Assembly: GCF_043290135.1 (NCBI RefSeq)
Contig: NC_134700.1
Location: 77,058,000-77,121,999 of the forward strand
From: Rhipicephalus microplus
Lineage: Eukaryota > Arthropoda > Arachnida > Ixodida > Ixodidae
Length of the DNA: 64,000 nt
Reading direction: 5' to 3'
Position 1 is the first letter of the stretch; the number at the start of each line of letters is the position of its first letter. Positions 24,745-35,578 of this stretch are shown here, piece by piece. The notes under the pieces were generated by a model, which saw only the letters and a list, made by a program, of their open reading frames with translations, ran no database searches and was not told the origin of the DNA. The translations under genes were made by a program, and so were the position numbers.

Positions 24745-26400
24745 TGCCTTTTCGTCATACGACCAAGCCGTCGCTGCGTCGACGCAGCATTTTGCCTCGG
24801 CTAGCAATGTTGTTGTGAAATGCCATCGCTTCCACCGCCGCACTCAGCAGCCAGGCGAGTCTCTATACAGGAGTACGCTGTCGCTCGCTGCTTTGTGTTT
24901 TTTTTATCGCCATGGAAGACTTTCACCGCGACTAGTTGGTAGAAAAAATTTCGTCAGAAAACCTTCGTAAACGTCTGCTCGGATCATCGCTCTCTTTTTC
25001 GCGTGCGTACTCTTGGAGTAGCAACTCGACCAGACTGCTCAGCAAATTTGTGAGCTTGTTCACGAGCACGTTCAGCAGGTGACTTTGCGAGGCGATCAGT
25101 TCTCAAGAGGTACACCGCAACTACACTCGTCTCACCATCGGTTATCGTCGTCGCAGTAAAGCCCCCGTCAACAGTAGCACAATGACTCAGTCCCCCTGAG
25201 CACTTCAGCGGCTCAGACAATGCGTCTTTGTTCTTCGTGGTCCTCCTGTTCCGCACAAGGTCAGCGCTGTTTTCACTGCAGTTGCATTGGGCACTACGAC
25301 TCAGTTCGCAACAGGCGACAGCGTCATTCCATTGCTTCGATCCAAGATGTCGACTATCAGAACTTGTCCAGTGATGCTGAAGTATTATTCGTTCTTGCCG
25401 TGGTCGTTTTCACTGGAGCAGGCATTTTCATTGAGGTTTTCACCGCCGGCTCTTGAAGTTTCTTGTTGACTCGTGACCGACTATTTACATCCTGGAAGAG
25501 AAAATTTTCAAGTGAAGTTTTCCCAATTCGTCGCTTCTTTCCACTCCGCAAAAGAAGTTGCTCAATTACTCAAAGCGCGGCATTCCCTTACGCGGTTTTA
25601 CTTCAAGTAAGTCAGGTTCAAGGGGTGCACAGCCTATCTCCTCGTCTACGTTGTGGTGAAAGGTACATTCATCCTCGGAATAAATGTGATCAGATTTTTG
25701 GGCTTGCACATTGAAGGTTCAACCCTGCGTTGCTCGAAACGTCGGCCATGCCATGACACTCGACGCTGCTCAGCTCAGGGTCGTGCCAAATTTAGCCAGC
25801 CAACCCTCTTCCAAAGACTCTGCCCAGTGAGCTCGGCTCCCTCCTCGGCCCAAGCCTTGGCTTTGCCAAGCGCTTCGTTCATCGCATCAAGGCTTGACTC
25901 GAGGTGCTTCCTGTTGCATCGAAACTTCGGCGTCTTCTACTGACACTCCGACCTCAAGTATCGGAAGAGCTCTGTAAGTTGGAAGAACTGGGTGGGATCG
26001 AGCGCAATAATGCCTTGGAGGTGGTGCCCTCATTGTTGTAGTAAGGACGTTGGCATTAGAGTCTGTGTCAGCTTTCGGGAACATAACAAAGCTGCCATCG
26101 CTGATAGTTTTCCGGTTCCTCAAACGAAACAGCTCTTCAACAGCCTCGTCAGTGCAACAATCTTTTCTGAGTTCAATCTTGCGTCCACCTACCAACAGGT
26201 TCTGCTGCACCCCGAGAGCCGAGACCTTACTGCATTCATGACTTTGCTTTGGGACTGCATCCGCCCCTGCAGCCTTGCCGCAGCTGGTGCCACAGATTCT
26301 CAAGGAGTGTACTAGCGTTTTGTTTTACATCGACGATATTATTCTGTTCGGCCGCACCGATCAAGAGCACTTACAAATTTAGCCGCACTTCTCTGCCACA
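24745..26400 (+). pseudogene. Ty3/gypsy relic: gag, protease and RT pieces
   Basis: Highly broken plus-strand frames match a gypsy element of a lineage different from the two at 34-54 kb. Gag pieces: QPGESLYRST (about 24,860) and LVEKISSENLRKRLLGS (about 24,930-24,990). A damaged zinc-knuckle reads CFHCSCIGHY (about 25,275). A protease-end piece reads FLGLHIEGSTLRC (about 25,697). RT pieces read FPVPQTKQLFNSLV, STYQQVLLHPESRDLTAFMT (26,110-26,240) and FYIDDIILFGRTDQEHL (about 26,325-26,375, the YIDD catalytic motif). No LTR was found. Likely truncated at both ends. Confidence 0.7.
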
Positions 26401-26454
26401 TCACGGTCGCTGGACTTAAGCTCGATCACAAGTGCACCTTTTGTGCACCTTCCA

Positions 26455-26635
26455 GACCGCACTCGTGTGACTAAAAAATCGGTCAGAAAGTGACTAGCCA
26501 AAGCAGTCGCTTTGCGACCGTTTGAGACCGTTCGCGACTGTTTGCGAGCAGTCGCAAATGGCCGCGCGACTGTTGCCAGCCGCCGGTGTGCACCAGCCTT
26601 TCCTGACCGATTTTTCAGTCGCACGCCTGCGGTCG
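26455..26635. mobile_element. Short inverted-repeat element (MITE-like)
   Basis: Imperfect terminal inverted repeats of about 36 bp: left 26,455-26,490 (GACCGCACTCGTGTGACT then AAAAAATCGGTCAGAAAG) and right about 26,599-26,635, whose reverse complement reads GACCGCAGGCGTGCGACT then GAAAAATCGGTCAGGAAAG. The interior is rich in GTCGC/GCGAC words. A related segment sits at 59,340-59,455. No target duplication is clear and no transposase lies inside, so the superfamily is unknown. Confidence 0.6.
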
Positions 26636-26823
26636 CAAAGCTGCTGGAACCAATCAGCTATGTTCAATTTTTGTTGTTTTTTATTGCGCAGGCGAGAGCG
26701 GATAAACACAAGAAATGCGGTGCACTCGGTTTGCTCCGCTCACTCAGCTGGCCGCGATCAGCTGATCGGCGCTGGTCTCCAGATTTCTCACTGGGGCTCT
26801 TCGATTTTCGAATTCCTGAGTTG

Positions 26824-27297
26824 GTTCTGGACATAGAGTTTCGTAAAATTAACTAGAGCGTACTCTGACGCTGCAATCATTCAGTGACCATGGGAATGAT
26901 GGGTATTACACACATTTGCCGAGTCTTCGTACTTGCGGGTGGCGAATCGTACTTGAGGCTCCGTTTATCACTGTGTTTCGGTTTTGAATTGAAAGAAAGA
27001 TTCAACCCTTTTGAACTTCGTGATGCCATTTGGAAACGTAAGTCTAAAAGAATAGGGTGGTGAAGCGCGACCGCTTATACATTTGCTAATATTTCTTTCG
27101 TGAGAAAACATCTCCAAGCCACACGGACACGCATGTATCCAAAAGCAGGCCAGAAGTACAAAAATTAGACAAATGTGTGTACTACCCATCATTCCCATGC
27201 TCGCTGAAGCGTTGTGCAGCGTTGCGCGTTGCAGCTCTCATAGACACTAGCGCCAGAGTTCCCTCTAGTGTCTATTAGGAAACTCTATGGTTCTGGA
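26824..27297. mobile_element. Non-autonomous DNA transposon with 8-bp target duplication
   Basis: Element 26,832-27,289 begins CATAGAGTTTC and ends GAAACTCTATG. The direct repeat GTTCTGGA flanks it (26,824-26,831 and 27,290-27,297). Inverted similarity continues inward for more than 100 bp, and includes a near-perfect 30-bp block (CATGGGAATGATGGGTATTA at 26,889 and its complement ending 27,199). It has no coding capacity. The 8-bp target duplication and the CA...TG ends fit the hAT superfamily, but the family name is inference. Confidence 0.8.
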
Positions 27298-27578
27298 GAC
27301 CCCCGGGCTGCCCGTGGGCTCCCAAAAGCTAACGCTGCATCCGGTTCTAACAGGAAATTACGTAGACAGGCTACGTGTGGTTCCGGCCACGGCCCGAAGG
27401 TCGCAAAATCAAACGCAGGAGCAGCGGCCGTCGTCTGCTCATATGTGCGTCGTCTGCTCGTGAAGCTGGTCTCTTTTCGTCACGCTCTCAACAAAAATGA
27501 TTGCCGTAGAGCGGCTCGCCGCAGTCACTGCATTTTTTTTCGCTTCTCTCAAGAACAAGCGTTTACGACGACAATGAT

Positions 27579-29140
27579 GTGAAGTGCAGCAGCGACGAGT
27601 TTCTCATGACTTTGCTGGTAGCAAAGTTGGAGAGGCACGATCGACACGGTGTGCCATTTTACGTCGAGCGTGTTGTGCCAGCATACCTCGACTTCGAGTT
27701 TCGGAAGCTGCTCTGGCTTTCTAGGAGAACATGTGAAGCCCTTGTGGAAGCATACGAGTGATCTCGCTTCTATCCGGCGGGATTTTGGGGACGCCCAAAA
27801 ATAACGACGATGAAGACGCTTCTTGTGGCTCTTCCCTACCTAGGGTCGCAGCACACTATGTATCAGATAGCTGGCAAGTTCGATATCAGCGAATCCACTG
27901 TGCATGTGGCTATCAGCCGAGTGCTCGACTTTCTGGACTCCATCAGGGCTCGGGAGATCAGCTGGCCTGACCACGACGAGAGAGAGCGGAACAAGAGCGC
28001 TTTCTTGAAGTACGTTCGCCGCGGAACGGGGCTCCCGGACGTTGTCGGTGCCATCGATGGATGTCATGCGCGCATTGCTAGACCCACTGACTCGGAACAA
28101 AGCTACTACAACCGCAAAAAGTTCCACTCGATAATTTTGCAGGGGGTCTGTGATACGGACATGATGTTCACCAGTATCTTCATCGGAATTCCCGGGAGAG
28201 CTCACGACTCCCGAGTACTTCACGACAACTTCTTCTACGAAGAAGCAGCGGCAAAGTGCGAAGGTAAGAATTTAATTACTGTGTTTTGTGCGCATGACTA
28301 TATATGAACGCGAAAAAAATGCATGCACAAATTATTGAGTTGTTTGCACACAGCAAAGCAGAAAGGTGCGTGTTACATTGCTCACGCATTAAGACGAGAA
28401 CCAACAGCGCTGGACCTGGGTGAAAGAACGAGAGACGAGGGCGCTGAACTAATAACCAATACGCTAGGTCATTGCTAGGATAAAACCCACACACAAAAAA
28501 ACGCCATGTATCCAGCTTCTTTGTTGTACTAATCAGCTAGCCCAGTCAGATACAGTCCTGCAGATGAGATATATCTGTAATAAGCGCAAGAAATACACCC
28601 GGCGCGAAACGAGCAAATCCACCAGACGACCCAGCTGCTGGCATTGTTGTTGTTCTATAGCAATTGTTCAAATTATTTGTTCATGATAATTGTTTGATAT
28701 GCGACGTTGTTTTCCGCACACATTGTGGCAATGATTAGCCTAGGTTCCCTACCGAGTTGCTGAACCTTCGCGTGCCTTCAACTATATCAATTATGCGAAA
28801 CTTTGCAGGAGGCTACCTCGTGGAAGATGCGGCATATCCACTCAAGATGTGGTTGCTGTCCTCTTACCGCCACACGACGGCAAAGTGGGAGCCCTGAATG
28901 GCAGCCTTCAACTACGCACATACGAAGCAGCGTGTCTTCATCGACACGCCTTTGGTATTTTGAAGACAAGATTCCAGAGGCTCTACCACATCGACGTCGG
29001 CAGTATCAAGCAGGCAGTGCAAATTGTGCTTGAATCCTGTGTGCTGCACAACATGGCTCGACGAGGCGGTGACATCGTGGAAGGCCTTGGAGGTGAGCAA
29101 CAGCAGCACAGATGTATCGTCTGCCGAGTCCGCTGAAGAC
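27579..29140 (+). pseudogene. HARBI1/PIF-Harbinger DDE nuclease pseudogene, two exons
   Basis: Exon 1 (27,579-28,263) has one in-frame TGA at about 27,759. It reads FRLSRRTCEAL-like N-terminal helices, YQIAGKFDISESTVHVAISR (helix-turn-helix), then DVVGAIDGCHARI (first Asp) and GIPGRAHDSRVL (second Asp). A canonical intron (28,264-28,808, GTAAGA...TTTGCAG) joins in phase 1 to exon 2, which reads GYLVEDAAYPLKMWLLSSYR and, after frameshifts, AFNYAHTKQRVFI and AFGILKTRFQRLY. The frame breaks exactly where the third acidic residue should stand, and VLHNMARRGGD ends the domain. It is either a dead Harbinger transposase or a decayed host paralogue. Terminal inverted repeats were not found. Confidence 0.8.
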
Positions 29141-29473
29141 GACAATGCACCTACCCGCTCGGCCGCAGCATTCCGTGATAGCATCGCCCAGAGGCTGTTG
29201 TTGCACGCATGGAGGCATCTCCTCATGATGTCCCTGTCTTTATTGATGCATACGAACTAGCTTACCAACATGTTTTAGCGGTCCAGCAACGCACTTTTTG
29301 TTTAGTCAGTTAACTTTTTGAATGATTATGTGCAAATGATCGAGTTATTGTTACAGTTACAGCTAGATATATTAAATTAGATATATATATATATCTGTAA
29401 TTTAATGTCTCTAACTGTAACTCTAATCTGATTCTATCTCTAACTGTAACTTTATTATCTCGTATCTCTAACT

Positions 29474-29525
29474 GTCAGAGGAAATTGGACAACTGTAATA
29501 TTACAGTTGCCAAATTTCCTCTGAC
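29474..29525. other. Near-perfect 52-bp palindrome
   Basis: GTCAGAGGAAATTGGACAAC is followed at once by its inverted copy ending CAAATTTCCTCTGAC, with AATATT at the centre. The arms differ by a couple of bases. CTAACTGTAACT repeats lie just upstream (29,350-29,470). It could be two abutting ends of a small transposon. No coding content. Confidence 0.8.
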
Positions 29526-29849
29526 GTGCCCTCAAACTTTGGCAGTAGTTAATAGGGAAAACATTCCACCACATGTCACCCGCTCTAAAGATTGTTTCAC
29601 TGCGCAATAGACCTGCTTTGTCATGAAACTACCTTGTCAAAAATTCCGTACCGCCGCGAAGTCTCAATTTTGCACTTCATTTGCTTTTCCTTTAAATATT
29701 GACTTATGGTGGCCCAGTATATAAATTTTTTCAACAGAACCTGTATTTCCTATAAAATTTCCAGCCTGCTACTATCTAAATGCTGCTACTGTTTGAATTG
29801 ACGTCAAAATTTACAGTATTATTGAATTCGGATCTTTGATGGGATGCGC

Positions 29850-30765
29850 AAAACACCAATATTACTGCAATTGCTCTGCGAAAGCTATTTTGTCTTCGCA
29901 GATCTGTCCTACTGGCCCTTCAATCTACCACGGTTTTAGCCTATATAACGTACATTAGACCGGTATTAAAATATGCTAACACAGTGTTGTTTCCTTACAC
30001 GGTCACTAACACGAAAAGAACTTGAAAATGTACAGAGGGAAGGCCGTGAGATTAATCTGCAACAAATATAAAAGAACTGATTCTCTCACAAATATGCTCA
30101 CAAGCTGTGGCATCCAAACGCTGGCGGTTAGAGCGAAGCAAGCACGCATGAAATTTCTTTTCCAGCTTCTATTCCACTCAACTATTATAAAATTGACACA
30201 TTATTGTACAGCCATTCATTAGAGTCCCATGCAACCCGACACAAACACTAAAAGAGTACAATTACCACAATGACACTTTCAAACACTCGTGCTTTCCAAG
30301 CTTTGTCAGAAAGTGGGACTGTTTAGTTCCCTCCATAACTAACGCAAATTCATTGTCAGACTTTGTATCAGAAACACAAAATATCATCTGATTGTACAGT
30401 AACCTTCCCAGTCCGTGATTCATTTCATCACCATTCCAGGCATGTCAATGGCCTAGTGCTCAGTCCAGAGTATTTTCTGGTTTTCTGTAACATGTATGCT
30501 TTTTGTAACATTTGTAAATCATAAGTATATTTAAATATTACTTCTGTTTTGTACTGATTTGCATTTCTTTATCATTTTTATATGTATATTTGGATATTCT
30601 TTAACAGTTAATAATACCAATTTACATTGGATACCGTTGTGATCAATGCACTGCATTCTTGCGAAATTTCCTTCTTTCTTTGTTTCTTACCTGCTTGTCA
30701 AGTATATATGCTCACCTGTTATGGTCTTGGAAAGAGCCCTGCAGTATTAAAAGTAAATAAATAAA
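29850..30765 (+). mobile_element. LINE 3' end (CR1-like), 5' truncated
   Basis: The frame near 30,022-30,222 reads RGKAVRLICNKYKRTDSLTN and GIQTLAVRAKQARMKFLFQL, the C-terminal region typical of CR1/L2-like LINE reverse transcriptases. A 3' UTR follows, with GAAAGAGCCCTGCAGTATT and a TAAATAAATAAAATAA tail at about 30,750-30,765. Stops are frequent. Upstream sequence from about 29,850 shows weak continuity of the same frame. Confidence 0.6.
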
Positions 30766-31720
30766 ATAATTGCATCTTCCATTGATAAAAGTTCTGCTCC
30801 GATTGCTACAAAAAATAAATGCCGTTCTCAACAGTAATTTTCTTTAGTAACCTGTACCAAAACAGCTCCAAAAATGGCATTGGAAAACTAAACAGTGACT
30901 TTTTGATGGTCATCCAGCGAGCCTAAACAACAAGCCATACACTATCATCGTGGTATGTCGCTTGTATACTAGCACAGTCAATTTATATCTATTTAGCCGT
31001 ATATTTGTATCTCACAAGCAGACTATTTTGGTAAAATTTGTGTAAGATTAGTTCAACATCACACTGCTGAATAACACTGATGCTACAAATTGAATGTGAC
31101 TTCTACATCAACACGATGTTTTCATGACACATAAATAATACTCAAGAATGCTCTTAGGATATCTGAATACACAAACACTAGTAAGTTTATAAAAACAAGC
31201 ATTCCCTTTTTATTCTGTGTTTCCTTCTTTTTCTACGCACTGACAGTTGGTGATGGTGCTATCACATATGCTCTTGTCCGTACACAAAGTTATTTTGATC
31301 TTTGTATGGTACACCTTTTTGTTATGTATACTGTTTTATTTCGTTTTCAATACAGACTGCTTTTAACATAATGATTGCAGATAACAAAAATATTTCAGTA
31401 AACACGCTTCACAACCATATGAAGAACCCCATAGAGTCAGATTTAGTTTTTTGCCCCCAATTACAACACACTTTAAAATAAAAAATTTTAAATGTGTAAA
31501 TGTACAAATTCATATACAGTTCGGTATTCTGGAAATTTATTATTGTAACTTTCCATACAGTGCATATAAAATGCATTGCATTGCAGACTCTACTAACTGT
31601 AATAAACAATTATAGGTTCATGTAACAAGCATGAATACAGGAAGCATGAACCAAAAGTGACTACTTAAGTCAAGTGCGTGGCTGACTTACTTTTCACCAC
31701 CAGTTAAAGAAAAATCTTAA
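30766..31720. other. AT-rich stretch, nothing recognised
   Basis: Low-GC sequence with only short frames. I see no transposon ends, splice-bounded exon or conserved motif. Confidence 0.35.
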
Positions 31721-31724
31721 ATGC

Positions 31725-31957
31725 ATCCTCTTCTATTTGGAGTAGAAAACACTTATATTGTTCTGTCTGTGTAGCCTGACCTATTCGAATTCTCAATAAA
31801 CGAGATGAAAATGTTTTTGAATTTAGTGTATATATGTAAGGAGGTGTGTCGCAGCAATCCTCTTCTACTTGCAGAAGAAAACACTTACATTGTTCTTTCT
31901 GTGTAAACTGACCTATTTGGATGCTCAATAACTGCAATAAAATGTTTTTGAACTGAA
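31725..31957. repeat. Diverged tandem duplication, period about 132 bp
   Basis: Copy 1 (about 31,725-31,826) and copy 2 (about 31,857-31,957) share ATCCTCTTCTA, GAAAACACTTA, TTGTTCT, CTGACCTATT and AAAATGTTTTTGAA. They are about 80 percent alike by eye. No coding content. Confidence 0.75.
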
Positions 31958-31959
31958 CT

Positions 31960-32042
31960 GTTTCTTGTCTCTGTGTCGTCGTTTTGTTCTCGCGCTATAA
32001 CTATCGTCATGCCATACCAACTAGCCCAAGCTGCCACACTTC
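31960..32042 (+). mobile_element. Penelope-like element 3' terminal fragment
   Basis: It shares a terminal segment (GTCGTCGTTTTGTTCTCGCG, then CATGCCATACCAACTAGCCC and GCTGCCACACTT) with the Penelope-derived copies at 57.2-57.4 kb, where the same segment follows the Penelope-type C-terminal coding sequence. Only the last 80 bp or so are present. Confidence 0.7.
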
Positions 32043-32843
32043 TGAATGTATCTATACAGTGTGTTGCACACACACATATGTATATCAGCAGTTTTGGTAG
32101 CTCATGGAGTTTCTGAACAGGCATGGCTATCAATTTTTTTTTCTCTCAAGGCAAGTGCATGCACTAAAGCTGCAACACAGGTAAAGCTTTAGAGGGACTA
32201 CAACGAAGCCAAGGCATGGCACGTACCATGAACGACATACTGCAATAATCAATTTGTACTATTGGATGTTTATTACAAGGTAAAAAATATGAACTGAAAG
32301 AAAAGTACACACAACCATGAAGAATCAGAATCGTACGAAGAAAGCTTCAATACAACAATATTTACAATATCACAAATTAAAATCACAAACAACAAACACT
32401 ACAACAAATCAAGCTAAAACAGGAATGAATCAAACCAAAACCACAAGTGAAATAAAAGGGCTTTTACAGAAGAACTATTTTTCAAATAGGTAAGATTTAT
32501 TTATAGATACAATCAGCCCCATTTGGGCTGTAACAGTGGTAGAAAAAATAAACATGCATTCACAAAAATTAGGCACTCCCTGTACAGACAACTGAAACAT
32601 GTAGAAAAAATATACATATAATAGTCATGACAATTTACAAGAAATAGTCATAGCACATTACTATAGAGCACAGAAAATGAGCATAAAGAACAACTATACA
32701 TCTTGAATCATATCACTTAGGTTTTTTAAGAAAGAAGATACACATTCAGATAAGACAATGAAATTTCAGAAGAAAATACGTAAAGACAATATAAGTTATT
32801 AATATTCTCCAAGTATTTCTTACAGAGATTATTTTACAGAAGG
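32043..32843. other. AT-rich stretch, nothing recognised
   Basis: About 800 bp, strongly A-rich on the plus strand, with no frame of note. It is the downstream flank of the minus-strand exon that ends at 32,844. Confidence 0.35.
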
Positions 32844-33414
32844 CTATTCGTCACCAGAAAAAGGTTGCTGTTGCTCAAAAGATCTTGCTAAGCGCTCTAC
32901 AACCGCAAGATTTTCCTGATGATGCCTATCTTCTGCCTCCATGCGCTCTGTGTGGCGCCGTTCTCTGTTTTCCTCGGCAGCTTTTGAATATTTTGAAAAA
33001 CCCTTAATTAAAGCCCAGTTTGGGTCTTGCTTCTGTCGCTTGGCTGGAGTACCCTGTTGCCGCTCCTGCTGCTCTTGCTGTTGCTGCGCCTGCTGCTGCT
33101 GCTCCTCCTGTTGCTCTTCCTGTGGCAACTCCGCTTCCAGGTCTGCGCCCACTGGTTGCAAAAGGCTTGCATGGCACATTTCTTTGTCTTCAGTGGCCGT
33201 GCTCGTGCTGGGCAGTGAGCCTTCTGCTGCTAGAATCTGTGGACTTAGCGCACCTGACTGGGCACTGGCGACAAAATGCAAGCCAAATTTCCTACATGTG
33301 CCATTTCTACATGTGTCATATGTGGAAACATATATATGGTTCCATTTCTCAATAATTGAGAAAACAAGTTTGTACTTGTGGTAGTTTTCTCCAACAGTTC
33401 TTATACAATGCAAG
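32844..33414 (-). CDS. Candidate terminal exon: Gln-rich Myb/SANT-type partner protein
   Basis: A minus-strand open frame of up to 190 residues. A splice acceptor (CTTCCAG) lies at about 33,415-33,420. The start reads CIRTVGENYHKYK, which resembles the end of a Myb/SANT recognition helix. An acidic, glutamine-rich region follows (EEQQEEQQQQAQQQQEQQER), and a charged helical end (KAAEENRERRHTERMEAEDR). This layout resembles the second protein of PIF/Harbinger transposons. An upstream exon at 33,845-33,925 fits. The HARBI1 relic 4 kb away on the opposite strand is consistent with a former two-gene Harbinger element. The evidence is composition and layout, so the call is tentative. Confidence 0.4.
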
Positions 33415-33844
33415 CTGGAAGAATATTAAGATAAATATATTGCTTCTGTCACTGTATTTTTTCTGTGGATGGCAATGTGTATGACCTTCGTATGACTCGA
33501 GAAGGAAGTGAATTTGGTCTGATTTTATAATAATTCTCTGAGATATTTTAAACGAATACTATGCGAGCCTGCAACTGCAGCCCTGTTCCGATTTCTAGCA
33601 CCTGAAGATAAGAATTAATGGGAAATCTGTACATTTGTGTCTGTTGTGAATAAACGGCATGCTTCAATGCAACCATATGTTTTTGAATTTTATAACAATT
33701 ATATTAGTACAAAGTGGAAACCCTCACATTATCATACATGTATTGTAAATAAATTTATGTCGAATAGCATCCAAGCGCTTCCCTAAGCATATAAATACAA
33801 TCTGCTTCATGAAGAAAAAAATGTGCAGAATAATTGTAACATAC

Positions 33845-33925
33845 CTTTGCACTCATCGACGTTCTGCCCCAGTGACGCACACCGGATTTATCAGGTGCTG
33901 CCGCTCCAGAACCTCAGCCAGCTGC
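33845..33925 (-). CDS. Candidate internal exon, Myb/SANT-like helix
   Basis: A minus-strand segment bounded by an acceptor (GTTTTCAG) and a donor (AAAG followed by GTATGT). It reads QLAEVLERQHLINPVCVTG, similar to the second helix and turn of Myb/SANT-like proteins. The reading frame shifts or stops near its 3' end, so it may be decayed. It lies upstream of the 32.8-33.4 kb exon on the same strand. Confidence 0.4.
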
Positions 33926-34097
33926 CTGAAAACCAAAATGAAGTGAACTTCTGATTGACATGGTGCCAAAAAAATGAGCCCATTGGCATCTGGTTTAATT
34001 TTGTCCTATTTGCTCATCTACAAAGCGATTGCAACAAGAGTATAAGGAGAAACAAACATGCTTACTATGAAATTTCAATTACAAATCAAAATAACAT

Positions 34098-34265
34098 TGT
34101 ACTGACAAAAATATGGGCTTGCTAGAGACGACGAAGAAGACGTTTGTTGTGGAAGAGGCTCGTGCTGCTGCAGCTGCTGCTGAAACTGCTGGCTGCTGTC
34201 TCGCTGCTGTTCGGCCCATTAAACGGTTGCATCACCCGGGCGTGGCGTCTAACAGTATTCTTACA
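34098..34265 (+). repeat. 5' LTR of gypsy element 1
   Basis: 168 bp, TGTACTGAC...TTCTTACA. It carries a GCTGCTGCAGCTGCTGCTG run and a GGCCCATTAAACGG segment, which may be the polyadenylation-signal area. It matches 39,915-40,082 along its whole length with about ten mismatches. Confidence 0.95.
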
Positions 34266-34338
34266 TTTTGTAGAGAGTGCTGGTTGTCTCAAACTGGAAC
34301 TCCGATCCCAGACTCTACCTCAACTCCCCGCCTCGCCA

Positions 34339-35578
34339 ATGCCTGACGATATGACCAAGCCACCTGCAGTCATAATCCCATCTGTCACCTGTTCCGGAAT
34401 GCCACGACAGCAAGATCCAGTGATTTTCAACGCGACCGACGACGAAGACGCTGAAGACTGGCTGTCCCAGTATGAATCGGTAAGCGCCCACAATAGGTGG
34501 GATGACACAGACAAGCTCGCTTACCTTTATTTCTATCTGGTGGGTGTGGCAGAACTGTGGTTTAACAACCACAAAGTGGAAATACCCTCTTGGTCAACCA
34601 TCAAAACGCGCTTTGCAGAAGTCTTTGGCCGACCCGCTGTTCGCAAGCTCCTCGCCGAACAGGGCTGTGCGCGGCCGCGCACAGCGCTCTGGCGAGACCT
34701 TTACATCGTATATTGAGGATATTCTGGACCTCTGCCGTCGTATCGATTCCCACATGTCTGACGCTGACAAAATACGGCACATCATGAAAGGTATCGAGGA
34801 CGACGCCTTCCACATGCTCGTTGCAAAAAACCCGCAAACCGTCGCCCAGCTTATTCAGCACTGTAAGAGTTTTGACGAGCTGCGCAGAGAGCGCATTTCT
34901 ACTCGACGTCCAAACCTCGACACGAGCTCTACACCTGCGTTAAACATTGGCTCTGTTTCATCCTGACAAAGCACCTTAATGCAGCAAATTCAGCAGTTCA
35001 TCCGAGAAGAAGTGGCGCGCCATTTGTCTCTGGTGCCGCAAGTTCCGGCCAGTACGCACACGCTGATACCAACGCTCCGCAAGACAGTCGAAGAGCAAGT
35101 TTCTGATGCCCTGTCTCCTACATACCATCCTTCGCCTATCTCCGCCCCTCTCATTTACGCTGAGGCCGCCAGACGATCGCCGCATTCGCTACCAAACGCC
35201 ACAGATCTTGCTAGACAGCCCCGTCCCATCTACGCAGCAAGTCACCCTGTCCGTCCCCACCCACCTCCTGTTCGCCAACCCGCACTACCATCCACTAACC
35301 CTTGCCGCACTCCAGACAACAGGCCGATTTGCTATTTCTGCCGTCTTCCCGGTCATGTAGCACGCTGCTGCCGTCATCAGAATTATAACCCAACTGCTGA
35401 TGGGGCGACTTACGGCTGTCGTCCAGAGCCACCACATTCATCTTCGTCCCCCCCCCCCACGTCGTATCAGTCGCCACCACGTCGCCGCAGCTTCGACAGG
35501 AATCGGTCACCCTCACCACGGCACCGCTCTAATTCTCCGATGCTTCCTCGATCTCCGCCCGCCCAATTAACATGCTAA
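34339..35578 (+). pseudogene. gag: gypsy element 1 gag
   Basis: Start chosen at the ATG at 34,339 (MPDDMTKPP), which matches the N-terminal layout of the related element at 53.8 kb. Capsid-type blocks: VAELWFNNHKVEIPSW, FGRPAVRKL, SGETFTSYIEDILDLC, HIMKGIEDDAFHMLV. The nucleocapsid end has one zinc knuckle, CYFCRLPGHVARCC (C-x2-C-x4-H-x4-C, about 35,330-35,372), followed by a proline/serine/arginine-rich tail. A frameshift at about 34,660 and a TGA at about 34,965 break it. It would package the element RNA in the cytoplasm if intact. Confidence 0.85.

Noticed and set aside
32941..33384. Cysteine- and leucine-rich plus-strand frames
   Set aside because: They are antisense shadows of the CAG/CTG-rich glutamine tract in the minus-strand exon.
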